From: Eledone cirrhosa
Lineage: Eukaryota > Mollusca > Cephalopoda > Octopoda > Eledonidae
Length of the DNA stretch: 64,000 nucleotides
Assembly (NCBI GenBank): GCA_964016885.1
Contig: OZ024743.1
Span: 183,512,990 to 183,576,989, forward strand
Direction: 5' to 3'
How positions within the stretch are numbered: position 1 is the first letter of the stretch; every line of letters starts with the position of its first letter. The translations under genes and the position numbers were made by a program. This document shows positions 41,601-55,200 of the stretch, piece after piece. The notes under the pieces were generated by a model that worked only from the letters and a program-made list of their open reading frames with translations, searched no databases and was not told the DNA's origin.

Positions 41601-43226
41601 TATAATGAACAAGAGAAGGCTAAGAACAGAGCCCTGGTGGACACCGACCTGTATGCTAAATTCCTCGCTATAGTCATTGCTTACCCTAACTTTGCTGACT
41701 GCTCCTCTATACATGGCTTGTACAGCTTTCACAAGCCATTCATCTACTCCTAATTTTCTAAGACCTCACCAGATTATAGCACGGGGGACTCTGTCAAAGG
41801 CTTTTTCCCTCTATAGGGTCCGCTTGGGGTATGGTCTCTTTTTACCATGCATTCTCCTCGTTTAGTAATCTTTCATAATGGCTCTTCCACGCAGCTTTCT
41901 TGGCACTTGTGAGGGCAAGCTGACCATTATCATTCCGGATACACTTCTCTCCAATGACATCACAATTCTCTCTGACACACTCCCTCGCAATCTTGAACAC
42001 CTGTTTCTGGTCCTCACGTTACAAAACATGCTTGAATTTTCTATCCTCCGCTTGTCTTTTAGCTAAGTATACTTGTCGCCTAGCTTCCCTCCTGGTCTCT
42101 ATGTAATGTACCCTGCTTCCCCCATTCTTCCAATGCCTGTCTCTTAGCCTTAACTACCTCATCTACCTTATTGTTCCACCACCAAGTCACTCTCCTCCTC
42201 CCTGTGGACTTGCTCCAACCACAGATCACGTCCGTCGCCTTTAGTAAGTTATCTTTTAGGAACTCCCAGTGCTCTTCTACATTGAATGTCTCTATCTGTT
42301 CTTCTTTACTGTCATAGGCATTGAGTAGAATATCTTTAAATCTGTTACTGGCTGAGGGGACTTTCAGCTTCCAGATCTTTCTTCTCCAAGTTGCCTTCTG
42401 TTTACAAGTTTGTCTAGTTTTGACAGTGAGGTGCTGACAACTAAGTTATGTTGGGAGGTACATTCCTCACCAGGGAAGGCTTTTGTGTTTACAACCGTCC
42501 ATCTATCACGCCCTCTGATGAGGATAGAATCTATCTGACTAGAATGCTCCCCTGATCAGATGATTTTCGGGTTTTTTGAAGTTTGTGTTACATATCGACA
42601 TGTCATTGGCGTCGCAGAATTCCAGAAGCCTGAAGCCTTCTTCATTTCTTGTGCCAAACCCGTGGCCTCCATGGACTCTATAGAAGCCGTCATGGTGTTT
42701 AGTAACGTGTCTGTTAAAATCTCCTGCAATGATTAGGAAGGCATTGTCATTTGTTAGGGCAATAGTGTGCATTAGGGACTCATAAAACCTATCCTGAAGT
42801 TCGTCTGGCAACCCCGATTGGGGTGCGTAAGCTGATATTATTGTGGCAATTGTTTTATTTCAGGACTAGTCCGAGTTTAATGATTCTTGCATTCACCCTG
42901 TTCACTGAGATTACCTTATCTACCCATTTGTCAGCTAATAGTATACCTACACCTCCCATCCCGTTGTCATTTCCCACCCAGAAAAATTTGTAGCTCTGAC
43001 TTTTGCCTACGAGGACTCTAGCGGAGTCTCCTCTCCATCTAGTCTCTTGCACACAGCATACATCAATTTCCTTTCGCTCTAGCATCTCTACAATTTCTCC
43101 TGCTCTTCCTTTCTTTACATTGATGGTTCCAACTCGGAATTTTTGGACATTTGCCATCACTCGTAGGATGGGGTGAATTATTTATTATATTTATTGCATT
43201 CAGCCATGTAGAACGATAACTATTTG

Positions 43227-43261
<35 letters not shown>

Positions 43262-46200
43262 GTTTAGAATAGATACACTGTATTTGTGCATATTGTAAAA
43301 AGTGACTGAAATGGTTGATGACAAGAAAGATATCCGTTTGTAAAACATTACCTCAGAAAGTCTCGTCCAATTAATGCCAAGAATAATAATTGTTTCTACT
43401 TTTGGAACAAGGCCAGCAATTACCCAGTACATTACTGGTACTTTATTTTATCGACCTCGTAAGGATGAAAGGCAAAGTTAACCTCGGCGGCATTTGAACT
43501 CAGATCATAAAGGGACGTAACTCTATGCTTCAAAGCATGGTGTCCGACTCTCTACCGATACTGCCAATCCACCGCCCTTTACAATGTAAGAATAATAATG
43601 GTGATGACACACACACACACACACACGTTAACATGCATGAATAATGAAGAAGGGATAAGTTGAGAGGAATCAGATGAAGTGTACAAGGAAGAAAGTTGCA
43701 CTAGTATGGATATGTGAGGCATATGGATGCTGAAATGTTAAGATTTACCAGTGGAAGGAAGCTGTAGTAGAGGAAAATCAAGGAAAACCTGAGCTGAAGT
43801 GATGAGAACTGATCTAAAAAGACTGAATATCATGGAGGAGATGATGAAGGGATGCAATGAGTGGAAGGTGCCTCTGCCCGAGAAATCTTCTCCAACCCAT
43901 GCAAACATGAAAACAATGTACAGAAAAGGATGACACACACACATAATGTGCACGGATGAAGAAGTGCTATGAAACCTCAGTGGAAGGAAGCTGCAGTAAA
44001 GGTAGACCAAGGAAGACTTAGGCAGAAGTGGTGAGAGATGATCTCAAATCGCTGAAACCCACAAAGGAGATGACGAAGGAATGCAATATGTGGATAGATA
44101 CTGTGCTGAAAAGGACCTGTTCAACCCATGCAGGTGTCAAAACAAAAAGCACCCAGTCCACACTGTAAATGTGGTTGGCATTAGGAAGGGCATCCAGCTC
44201 TAGAAACTAGGCCCAAAACAGTTCTGTATGAGCAAGACACGGTCATTTGATATGTATCACAATGGGACAACTCGTCTAACCTATGCTAGCATAGAAAATG
44301 GATGTAAAACGTTGATGATGGTGATTTATGTTACAGGACAAGAAGGATTATAGAAATATGTTGTTGTGTTGATCTGATTAAACAAAGTTAATATGGATAA
44401 AAGTAGTGATGATGATGATGAACAAACAACATATTTATATATTTAATCAATTTAAATGTCTGTATAGAGCTAGTAAGCCATGACAGTCTAGGGGAAGATA
44501 TACAGAGATAGGGGAATATAAAATTAAAATTAAAATTAAAATTAAAATTAAAATTAAAATTAAAATTAAAATTAAAATTAAAATTAAAAAAGAAAATTAA
44601 ATATGGAAGGCCAATGGCAGGCAAAATAAGCATAAAAAAAGATAAAGAAATAAAATAGGCAGCAAGGGAAGCTGTAAAGTAGCTAGAAGGTTCTATTGAT
44701 GAATTGTTTTTATATATTATTACCGTGTAGGCAACACGGTAAAAACCTCCCAGACCCACACTGTAAATGTGGTTGGTGTTAGGAAGGGCATCCAACTGTA
44801 GAAAACCTGCCAGACAGTCCTATGCGAGCAAGACAATCACTCTTGCCTCAAGTGGGACTACCCCCGTCCAAACCCATGCAAGCGTGGAACACGGACGTTA
44901 AACGTTGATGATGATGATGATGATATTATACATTCCTAATTATAATTATCATTAACATTACAGCTCACAAACATCTCTCATTTATATATTTATTTCAATG
45001 TTGGTGAAAGGTGTGACATTCCTAACTTTCCAGTTACTTTTGGCAACATGCCAAATAGACAGAGGTGAATGTGAGGATACATAATGATGTTAATCATAAT
45101 CAATAATCATTGAACAATGATAATGCTGATTTATTTTTAGTAGGTAGAATGTGGAATTAGGGAAGAGAGAGGAGGGAGCATGTAGAACTGGTTTTAATGT
45201 TCATCGACCTTGGAAGATTAAATGTGAAAGTGACACTGGAGAGCTTTTTTTCTGTTTTTGTTTAATGGTTTGGTCAATAGAGAAAGGGTAGACTTGGGTG
45301 GGGAAAAGAGAGGAAGTAACTATAACCCTTGGGAAGTTCTGATAAGTTCTGAATGCTTACAACAGAATGGTCTGAGCCAAAGTCATTCAAGGACTATTTA
45401 TTTAGTATTTAATCCAGTTTATGACCCACAAAGTGGTAAAGTCTGCCAGTGTCACACAGTTTCATTGACAAGACTTAGATCAACCGAAGGATTTATTAGA
45501 AGACAGCTGTCCAAGTTACTGCCATGGGGTGTTAAACCTCAAAATGTGATTGTGAAGTAAACTTCTTAACACAGCAATGGCTGTATTTGCAAATTTAAAA
45601 ACAAAACGGTGAATACACACAGTTGATCTCAAGAAACTGAGCCTCATAAAGGAGATGACAGTCTGTTCAGCCCATGACAGCAAGGAAAATGGATGAATTA
45701 TGATGATGAATGTAGTGTCAAAACCAGTATTTCTTTCAGTCTTTTGCTTTCTGAGTTCATCTATAATGACATTACTGCCAACTTGTAGCAACCCTTGGAC
45801 AGCATTGGTGGCATAGAGAAAGGAAAGCTGTATGCATGATTGACTGTTGGTTGACAAAATGTCTTGCCCAGGTCTATGACTTGGAGAGGAACTTTCTAGG
45901 TACAGATCCATGGTTTCATGAGAAATATGGAGGCCCTGGATATATGTTTATATTGTAATTATATATGACAATGGAATGAATCAATGTAGTAGGACAGAAG
46001 ACAAATCACACATACCCTACTGGAGATTTGACACAGTCAATATGGAACCACTTATAGCAACCACTGCATTGAAATTCAACTGTTCCAAGCTTTCGTCCTT
46101 GTTTACTGAAATAAAATAAACAGATATTCACTTATAGAGAATAGAACAGATACTATTTATTGATTTCAAAGCACACATGAAAATAAATATATAATTCAAA

Positions 46201-49200
46201 ATTCATAAAAATAACAAAACTTTTGTATTTTATCATCATCCATAATCCTTCTTGTTGATTTGTTGTGAAGTAAATTCCTTTCTCAAAACCAAATACAACA
46301 GAGAATTAAAACTTTGTTGTAAACTCATCACTCTATGGCCTTCTTTCCCACCTAAGCACATATATTGACTTTTTACAGTCTTAGAGTCTCATAACTGTCA
46401 TCATCATTATTTTATGTCTACTTTTCCACACTTTCATGGATTCGAAAGGTCTTTTTCATCACAGCATCTCTCCATTTGTCATCTCCACTGTGAGTTCCAT
46501 TGATTTGAGATCAGCTCTTAGCACTTCTACTCAGGTCTTCCTTGGCCTTCCCCTCTACTGTAGCTTCCTTCCACTGGAATATTTAATGAAAGGCTTTGTA
46601 AGCTCCAGTGGGTTTTCATGCATCAGGTTTTAGTTATGTGATAGGAATTCATGAACAGCTAATTCAAAATGTTATACAGTACATGCAAAAAACATTAGTA
46701 TTAATAACACTACAATTCTATATAGAATTCCACCAAAAAACAAGACATGAATTATAACTGCCATGCTTGAATTGTTCAGAAATTTTATATCAAGTGTCTG
46801 TGATTTTGTATCACTGTTATGATCCTTTATAAATACTGCTAAAGACTTGACTATGTACCTAATATCACCATTCTGATTCTGAAGTGGCTGTGAAGGCATT
46901 GAAACATTAATACACTCATGAGATTTAGGAATGTTATTGTTCCAAATTAAACATGAACTAATAATACAGAAAATTGTTAATAATGACCAAACTGTCATAT
47001 TTTCAGTCGTTTCCAACATGTTTGAAAGGAAAGCTGCCTCTACTTATACAAATATAAATATATTTATTCTAGTTTTGATTATTAAATGAGATATTTTAAA
47101 TGCATTACCACTGAAACTATAATTTCACAAATTGCTACATATTATGGCATGACATGGTCCCTTAAAACTCCCGATGAAGACGTTGGGGCGCCATATCGAA
47201 ATATGGCGTCTCTTGGGCAAATTTCTTTCAGAGAAGAATAGAGAGGGGGGAACTGGGAAAGAGATATAGAGGAAGTAACGACTCCAGTACTAGATTGATA
47301 CTTTTTTTATTGACCTCGAATGAATGAAAGGCAAGGTTCTGCAATTCTTGCACTTAATTCAGCTTCCTGCCTTCCATCACTCGTGAATACAGCCTTGAAA
47401 TACTTGAACTTCTCTACCTGCTTCAGTGGAACTCAACAAGTAGAGTACACTGTGCAGGCTTCCTTGAGAGGGTGAGTGTCTCAGTTTTCACAGCATCAAA
47501 CCTATCGAGTGCAAGTTGGAGATCACCTGTCAAGTTAAGTTACACCATGTCGTCTGCAAATTTCAACTGACTGCTTTTACACAAGTCAAACATGATACTA
47601 CTTCCAACCTGGCTGCACATGTAAATAATGAACAGGTGATGTGACAGTACACACCTTGGCGTGATTTGCAAAGAGCAGCAACGAATACCACAAAGCATTC
47701 TATCCGACGTTCTAACGACTCTGCTAAATTCGCATACTATAGATTAAAATGTTATCCAATGCAAGGTACATTACTCTGCTCCCAATCATTAATCATTAAA
47801 AGTTATAACACATTTGTCTCCCTTGGACTTACGAAATAATTTATAGTTTACCTGTATTCTAGTAACTCACTATAAAAGGATGCACGTACACACATATATT
47901 TATGGTTTATCATTTAACACTTTTGATACCAACCCACCCCAAACTACTCCTGGTTCTATGAAATAAACCCACAGTTTCAAGAGGCCTTAAATTAAAATCT
48001 TCCAACATAATTTTACACAAGAACCATATTTTAAGTCAACATGTTAGTATAATGAGTCTACAATTTTAGTAAATCCTTCAAAATTCTTCATTACCCTTGT
48101 AGGCATGTCCACGTGTGTTAGACACATGGAGATCAAAAAGGTGCTTAGGGTTGTTGTTGGCGAAATGTTTAATAACTTTGTGGCTGTTTACCAAGTCCAT
48201 TGCCAGACGTCGGAGCTTCAATGAATCCATGCCCAGGGAAACAAGGCGTTCAGAGTATGGTAGGTGTGTGATGGAGGGTATGCGCTTGGTTGCACGTCTC
48301 TGAACAGTTTCCAGGAGGTCAATGTTCTGAGCAAGATAGGGATTCCAGACTGATGATGCGAAATCCAAGTGTGGTCGTACCATAGCTGTATACAGCTTTA
48401 AATAGATGGCTGGAGAGCGGCTAATAAAGGTCTTGCTGAGTGATGCCAAGACATCCTTGACCTTCTTGACAATCTTAGAGATGTGCTTTGTCCAACGCAA
48501 ATCGCTGCTGACAGTAATGCCCAGGTCACGTTCACAAGAGGACTTCTTGATATCAGTGTTGTGGAGGGAGTATGTGGACGCTGGATTTTTCCTTCCAAAA
48601 TGCATGGTGGTACACTTGTTCACAGCCAGCTTCAGTTGCCAGTCTGCGATCCATTGCTGCATTGTGTCCAGGTCTGATTGTAGGAAAGAATTGTAGATTT
48701 CAGGATCAGTCCTTTTGATTTCAAAGTACAGCTTGATGTCATCTGCATATTTCAGTACCGTGGCATCTATGTCATTAATATATGCCACAAACAAAAGGGG
48801 ACCAAGAACAGATCCCTGTGGTACACCAGATGATATCTCACATGGTGAAGAATGCTGTCCTAGAACCGTGACTACCTCTTTTCGGCTGAGAATAAAGGAT
48901 TTCAACCAGTTAAAAAGATCATCCCTCACACCCATAGCAGAGAGTTTCGCCATAAGTCTTTTGTGTGGCACAGAATTAAAAGCCTTAGCGAAGTCAAGGT
49001 AAACAACATCCACCCATGAGCCACTGTCAGTGATCCGGGTAATGTCTCAAAGAACTCGATAAGCTGTCTTATGCTCAGTCTCTCTCTCAATTCGTTTATG
49101 CTTTGCTATTCGCATAAATTACTATTACACACCCATCGAGCATGCAAGCTACGTTTCTTTTTAATCAACGCAAGTCTTCTACACACAGTGCCCAGATCTC

Positions 49201-52200
49201 ACTACCATGTAACATTGCCGTTCGTATGCATGCATCATACAGTCTGCTTTTCATTTTGAGGGAAAAGCCTTTTGCAGCTAGCAGTGGTAGTAGCTCCCTG
49301 AACTCTTCCATCCCGTTCTTACTCTGGTTAATGTACTTTCAGAACACCCACCTCCACTGCTAATTCGGTCACCTAGGTAGCAGAAGCTGTCCACTGTTTC
49401 TACAGAGCCCTCCCAGAGTTTGGTGGTACTTGTTTCCTGTGGCTGTTTGCTGCTTACTGTCTCAGTGCAGCTGCTACATGTAAAGCCTACATTCCTAACT
49501 AAGCTTCCAGAGATCCCACATATCTTGTGTACCCATAGTTTGCATTTGGGGCAGAGGATGGAGTTCCTACCTACACCTTTCCTACATACTGAGCAAGGCC
49601 ATTTCCCTGAGGGGATCTGGTTTCTGTTTTCTCGTCTACATATGAGGACCTTAGTCTTTGTCAGATTGACTTTGAGACCCATTTTTTTCCAGTCTCTGCT
49701 TCCATGTTTGGAATTTCTTTAGTTCTGCCATAGATTCAGCTATAATTGTAATATCATCCACATACAGAAGTTCCCATGGGCATCCGGTCTTAAACTCCTA
49801 TGTTATAGCCTGCAATACTATAATAAACAGAGCCCTGGTGGACACCGATCTGTATGCTAAATTCCATGCTATAGTCATTGTTAACCCTAACTTTGCTGAC
49901 TGCTGCCCTATACATGGCTTGTACAGCTTTCATAAGCCATTCATCTACGCCTAGTTTTCTAAGAGCCCACCAGATTATAGCACGGGGCACTCTGTCGAAG
50001 GCTTTTTCCAGATCAACAAATGCCAGGTAGAGCAGCTTACTTTTAGCTAGGTACTTTTCCTGTAACTGCCTCACAAGCAAGAGAGCATCAGTGGTGCTTT
50101 TTCCTGCCACATACCCAAACTGCATCTCATCTAGTTTTACCCGGTCCCTAATCAACTGTGCTATAACTCTTTCTGCTATTTTCAGGACCTGGTCCATCAG
50201 CTTTATACCTCTGTAGTTTCCTCTATCTAGTGCATCTCCTTTACCCTTGTAGCAGTTGACAATGATGCTGCTGCGCCAATCCTTTGGTATGACACCCTCT
50301 AGTATTACCTGGTTAACAATTCATGTGGTTATGGTGTGACCTACCGACCCAGATGCTCCTTCCCAGTCATCATATCTTTAATATCCTTACTTACTACGCT
50401 GCTGCTGACTTGTATTGCTGATCCCTCTATGGGGGTCAACTTGGGGTACAGTCTCTTTCACCCATGCATTCTCCTCATTTAGTAATCTTTCATAATGGCT
50501 CTTCCATGCAGCTTTCTTCTCAGCACTTGTGAGGGTAAGCTCATCTTTATCATTCTAGACACACTTCTCTGCCTCGCAATCCTGAACACCTGTATCTGGT
50601 CCTCATGCTGCAAAACATGCTTGAATTTTCTATCCTCTGCTTCGCTTCTAGCTAAGTATACTTGTCGCATAGCTTCCCTCCTGGTCTCTATGTAATGTAC
50701 CCTGCTTCCCCCATTCTTCCATTCTTTCTATGTTCCACCACCAAGTCACTCACCTCCTCCCTGTGGTCTTGCTGTAACCACAGATCTCGTCCGTCGTCTT
50801 TAGTAAGTTATTTTTTAGGAACTCCCAGTGCTCTTCTACATTGAATGTTTCTATCTGTTCTTCTTTAGTGTCATAGGCGTCGAGTAAAATATCTTTAAAT
50901 CTGTTACTGGCTGAGGGGTCTTTCAGCTTCCAGATCTTTCTTCTCCAGGTTGCCTTCTGTTTCCAAGTTCGTCTAGTGAGGTCACTGACAACTAGGTTAT
51001 GTTGGGAGGTACAGTTCTCACCAGGGAAGGCTTTTGTGTTTACAACCATTCATCTATCACGTCCTCTGATGAGGATAAAATCTATCTGACTAGAATGCTC
51101 CCCTGATCTATAGGTGATCAGATGGTTGTCGGGTTTTTTGAAGTTTGTGTTACATATCGACATGTCATTGGCATTGGAGAATTTCAGAAGCCTGAAGCCT
51201 TCTTCATTTCTTGTGCCAAACCCGTGGCCACCATGGACTCTATAGAAGCCATCATGGTGTTTACCAACGTGTCTGTTAAAATCTCCTTCAATGATTAGGA
51301 AGTCATTGTCGTTTGTTAGGGCAATAGTGTGCATTAGGGACTCGTAAAACCTATACTGAACTTTGTCTGGCAACCCCGATTGGAGAAGATAAGTAGTAGT
51401 AATAGTAGTAATGGCAGAGTTTGTTGGGATTGGTAATGGGTAGGGGACATGTTGCTGAGGTTTGATTGGTCGAGTACGCGTATTAGTCAAGGTGAATATG
51501 CGAGGATTTCAAAGGTGTTCATCTAGCTTCGTAAACCTTGAAAAAGAGAGAGGAAGGGAGGTAATGGCTAAGGGATAGATGATTTTCGTAGAGAGAGAGA
51601 GAGAGTGATAGTCATAATAGGTAGCCATCATGGCTTATAGCAACGCGAGAAAAACAGGGGAAAAGTATATATGCGTTGTGGAGGTAAGCGAAATGATAAA
51701 TAGCAACAATAATAATTGTTTCTACTTTTGGCACAAGGCCAACAATAATCCAGTACATTACTGGTACTTTATTTTATCAACCCCGTAAGAATGAAAAGCA
51801 AAGTAAACCTCGGCGGGACTTGAACTCAGACCGTAAAGGGACATAACTATGCTGGGAAGCATGGCGTCTGACTCTCTACCGATACTGCCAATCCAATGTG
51901 AGCGGAACATATATGTATATATCATCATCATCATCATCATCAACGTTTAACGTCCGTGTTCCACGCTTGCATGGGTTTGGACGGGGGTATTCCCACTTGA
52001 GGCAAGAGTGATTGTCTTGCTCGCATAGGACTGTCTGGCAGGTTTTCTACAGTTGGATGCCCTTCCTAACACCAACCACATTTACAGTGTGGGTCTGGGA
52101 GGTTTTTACCGTGTTGCCTACACGGCCACATTACAGCGTGGACTGTGTGTTTTTTTGTCGACACCTACACGATCTCATTTGTTTCGGCCTGGATGGTGTG

Positions 52201-55200
52201 GCACCAACATAACTTTACATAGGAGGGGGTGGTGTGGATGGGATGGGGGTGTATTTTGTTAGAGATGCCTACTGACTGTAGTAGGTTTTACTTTGTATTT
52301 AGGTAAGGCGGGTCTTCTCTATTACTGAGTACCGCCAAAGGTCTCGGTCCAGTGACATTGTCTTGGTGAGGTGTAAGTGTGTGAGGTATAAAATAATAAT
52401 TTGATTATGCTACTTTATGTGAGTACATGTTAATAGTATGTACCTACACTAAATTCAGCTTTAACTTGGTAGGATTGTTAGGATAGTGTTGTTGTCGAAT
52501 CAATGATCTCAGAGGACCATGGGTAAATCTCCTTTCTCCAAATTACATTATTCAGGTACAGTGTATATATATATATATATAGACTACATTATTCAGGTAC
52601 AGTGTATATATGGACTACATTATTCTGGTACAGTGTATATATATAGACTATAATGTGGTCTATGTACCTGAATGATATAACTTTGATAGGTATCAAAGTT
52701 ATATTATCCAGGTAGTGTATATATAGACCACATTATTCAGTTACAGTGTATATATAGACTACTTAAATCAATGTGTTATTTGTTTTTAAAAGGTAGCAGG
52801 TTGTGTAACTTAAAGAGGGATTTAGCTGTTACTTCTAGTAGGCCAAGTGACTACATACATGCACTTTCATTGGTTCAACGATTGTTTTGTTATTTTTGTT
52901 TAGCCCCAGGCTAACATATCTACTCATAGGGCATTCCAGCTCTGATCATACCATGTTTGTATAGTGGTTCTGATGTTCAGTGTTCCAGTTGTTTGAAAAA
53001 TGGAACAGTCAGCTTGTGAAATTAATGTGTACATGGTTGACACATGTAACCTGTAATTTAAAGAGTCAACTTTATCACATACTGTGTCATGTTGAATCTT
53101 GAGAATTACCTTCAAAGATACATGTGTCTGTGGAATGCTCGGCTACTGAAACATTCATCAAAACTGATGGAAGGGCATTTCATTCCAAATGAATATATAT
53201 GTATGTAAAGATGTTCTTTCCTTGTCAGGGTGTATGTGTGAGGCTGTATATAGGAGCTACTGATATCACACTCATCATCACCGTTTTACGTCCGTTCTTC
53301 CACGCTAGCATGGGTTAGACGGGTTGTCCTGTTGTGGGCAGGGTACAGTCAGCTGACCTTGTCTTGCTCATATGGGAACTGATTCTGGCTTGATTTCTAC
53401 AACACCAACCTCATTTACAGTGAGTGGTGGATGCATTTTTTCCGTGGCGCCTACACGTCCACTTTAGTGTGGGCTGGGTACTTTTTTTGCCGTGGCACCT
53501 ACACGACCACTTTGCAATGGAATGATAGGGACCCCAGTCCTATCATTTCATTTCTACAGCTGAGTAAACTGGAGCAATGTGAAATAAAGTGTCTTGCTCA
53601 AGGAAACAACACATCACCAGGTCCGAGAATTGAACTCACAACCTTTCGATTGCAAGCACAATGCTCTAACCATTAAGCCATGTGCCTTCACTATACTTTA
53701 TCATAAAACCAGGTAGGAGTTACTGATATCACATTCTAGTGTATTTTATCATAACACCAGGGTGGTTGCCATGTCTCAGATACAACTGAAGAATTCTCAT
53801 CCTTTGCAAGTTTTATACAGCTAGATTCCCTTTTGTAGGAATTTCTATGAATCTCTTCCATTCTCACTAAATTATGTATTAAGGGGAGATTACTCTATCG
53901 GCGAATATTTATGAATAGCTTCCCTTGCTTTACAGGTCATGTAAGACTGTCATTAACAAGTTTGTCTGGCTTAACACTGTCATTAACAAGTTTGTCTAGC
54001 TCAACACTGTCATCTGGACCATGTATTCCTTTAACAGAGGCTACTGTATTGCAAGCATTCAAGTTAGCTATCTGGTCTGAGCAGAACTTTCTTCATTCCT
54101 CCCCTCAGTCTCAAAGTCCTTTCAAAAATGTCATGGGCACTGGACCCCCCTCCTCCCAATCATTCAACTTTAAACTCACCAATAACATTGTGGATTTTTA
54201 ACTGGTTCTGCATCTGGCCCTTTCAAAAAATTTTTAGCAGTATCCACCTCAAATTGCGAATTTTTCAATTCTGAAGTTTCCATTTTGGTGTCTTTAGATT
54301 CATCTTTGCTCTGCTCACTTGTTTCCCTTTCCCCCAACTGTGAAGCTTTATTAGACATGTCATCAGTATTCTCTTCATCAAAACTGTCTGCATTGGTCTG
54401 GGATGATTCAATATCTTCAGCACCTGAAGTGATATGATCAACAGCAGTGATGAGTTGCTACTATTAACACATAAAATCTTTTTATATCTAGGTGGAATGG
54501 AGTTAACATTGGTCATGAAAACTGGCTAATGCTGGTGGTGGAGTAGAAACTATGAAACTGAAACAGAGAGTAAATAAGGAATATGATGTTGATCTCTGAG
54601 GATGAGGATTGGGATAGTAATGATGTAACGAAAAGTTAAATGGTTTTTATCTAATGTGATAAAATATTATTAAACCCATCATGAAGTTTGAAATCTTTTT
54701 CATTGCCTCTTATGACACAGAGATACAGTGAACCTACTGTTAACAGAGAAGATTAGAAAGAACGGAAATAAGAATTGGATTGTGTATGCGTGGAGTATTG
54801 GTAAGAGAGAGGAAGGTAAACAATGAATTGAAGAGAATAGAACCAGTGATGAATGTTGTGAAAGGAACTAGAATGAGATGGTTGGGTCATGTGTTGAGGA
54901 AGGATGAAAGTGACTGGGGGGAGAGGAATAGAACCAGTTATGAATGTTGTGAAAGGAACTGGAATGAGATGGTTGGGTCATGTGTTGAGGAAGAATGAAA
55001 GTGACTGAGGATGGGGGGGGGGATAGAATCAGTGATGCATGTTGTGAAAGGAACTGGAATGAGATGGTTGGGTCATGTGTTGAGGAAGAATGAAAGTGAC
55101 TGGGTGAGAGGAGTAATGGGAATGAATGTGAGAAGTAGAAGATTGAGAAATTCAAGAGAGACATGGTTAAAGATGATAAAAGAGGAAATGAAAGCCAAAG

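Larger units (their letters stand above)
40370..43165 (-). mobile_element. LINE copy B, nearly complete RTE-like element, broken
   Basis: Minus strand, 5' to 3': endonuclease start (43,160-42,855), endonuclease end (42,811-42,539), linker (to about 41,880), RT palm (about 41,790-41,520), C-terminal ORF (41,514-40,618), 3' UTR and tail to an (ATC)n end at 40,370. The RT stretch between the linker and [18 protein letters not shown] is deleted near 41,815. Several frameshifts. Its 3' boundary touches the TIR element end at 40,369. Confidence 0.85.

Noticed and set aside
45258..45560. 100-codon plus-strand frame
   Set aside because: No domain, no signal, no similarity recognised; composition typical of intron.
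48115..49002. Several 60-96-codon plus-strand frames
   Set aside because: Antisense shadows of the CR1-like RT fragment.
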